Source of the DNA: Saprospirales bacterium
GTDB taxonomy: Bacteria; Bacteroidota; Bacteroidia; Chitinophagales; Saprospiraceae
Assembly (NCBI GenBank): GCA_003448025.1
Contig: DLXL01000066.1
Span: forward strand, 4,832 to 10,622
Length of the DNA stretch: 5,791 nucleotides
Direction: 5' to 3'
Positions 5,678 to 5,791 of this stretch are shown piece after piece. Within the stretch, counting starts at the first letter, position 1; each line of letters opens with the position of its first letter. The notes beneath the pieces are model-generated. The model worked only from the letters and a program-made list of their open reading frames with translations, made no database searches and had not been told where the DNA came from. The translations under genes were made by a program, and so were the position numbers.

Positions 5678-5791
5678 GAGGCTGTCTCATAAGTCGCTTT
5701 TCTATTTTGACCACAGTTGTGCAGAGGGCACTTAAAGTGAGAGTCTCACTTTAAGTGCAGGGGGATCCAATTTCTTCCTAAAAGCTGGCGT
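5678..5791. mobile_element. Possible insertion-sequence end, cut by the window edge
   Basis: The words GAGGCTGTCTCATAAGTC at 5678-5695 look like the terminal inverted repeat (GAGGCTGTCTCA-type) that I recall from Bacteroidota insertion sequences, possibly IS1182-type; this rests on memory. The element would extend to the right, beyond the window. No transposase frame is secure: on the minus strand two short frames enter from the edge, one ending at a stop at 5746-5748 (RQLLGRNWIPLHLK) and one at 5732-5734 (ending ALKVRLSL), and neither is recognisable. The second inverted repeat and the target-site duplication lie outside. It begins 16 bases after the stop of the unknown secreted protein, so that gene appears intact. 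Confidence 0.45.
5728..5758. repeat. Perfect 31-base palindrome (15+1+15)
   Basis: GCACTTAAAGTGAGA (5728-5742) is exactly complementary to TCTCACTTTAAGTGC (5744-5758) around the single base G5743. As RNA the centre would open into a small loop, leaving a stem of about 13-14 pairs on either strand. It lies 33 bases inside the putative IS end. No T-run follows it on the + strand; on the minus strand it is followed by CCTCTGCACAAC, so it is not a standard intrinsic terminator. It is flanked by near-identical 10-base words, GTGCAGAGGG (5719-5728) and GTGCAGGGGG (5755-5764). Confidence 0.85.

Overview
The window looks like a chromosomal stretch of a Bacteroidota bacterium, probably near Chitinophagales or Saprospirales. 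The evidence is a secreted GH92 alpha-mannosidase, signal peptides cut just before Gln, start codons without a clear Shine-Dalgarno sequence, and intergenic GACGCGGAT-type and CACTAAG-type repeats that I recall from that phylum. The placement is an inference; no rRNA or marker gene is present.

Layout: (1) 1-1023 is a 5'-truncated exported PhoD-like metallophosphatase. (2) 1024-1484 has no gene and is filled with repeats: six ACGCGG motifs, a small stem-loop, and three copies of a CACTAAG/CTTAGTG inverted-repeat unit separated by AACTCAAACAC low-complexity DNA that runs up to the next start codon. (3) 1485-1886 is an OsmC-family cytoplasmic protein. (4) 1887-2024 holds a fourth repeat copy that folds into a long, almost perfect hairpin. 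(5) 2025-4988 is a 987-residue secreted GH92 alpha-mannosidase with extra C-terminal domains. (6) 4996-5661, seven bases downstream, is an unrecognised secreted protein of 221 residues. (7) 5662-5791 is non-coding as far as can be seen. It begins with what looks like an insertion-sequence end and contains a perfect 15+1+15 palindrome.

All genes run on the + strand. The mannosidase and the small secreted protein are probably co-transcribed. The phosphatase and OsmC genes are isolated by repeat-filled gaps and are probably separate units. Three of the four proteins are exported. The mannosidase would trim alpha-mannosides from glycans and the PhoD-like enzyme would release phosphate from organic esters, so a scavenging role in the periplasm or at the cell surface is plausible. 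No SusC/SusD pair or regulator is present to make this a proven polysaccharide-utilisation locus.

I did not find a convincing new multi-gene system. The least explained parts are the mosaic repeat array around osmC, the unknown secreted protein paired with the mannosidase, and the palindrome beside the IS-like end.
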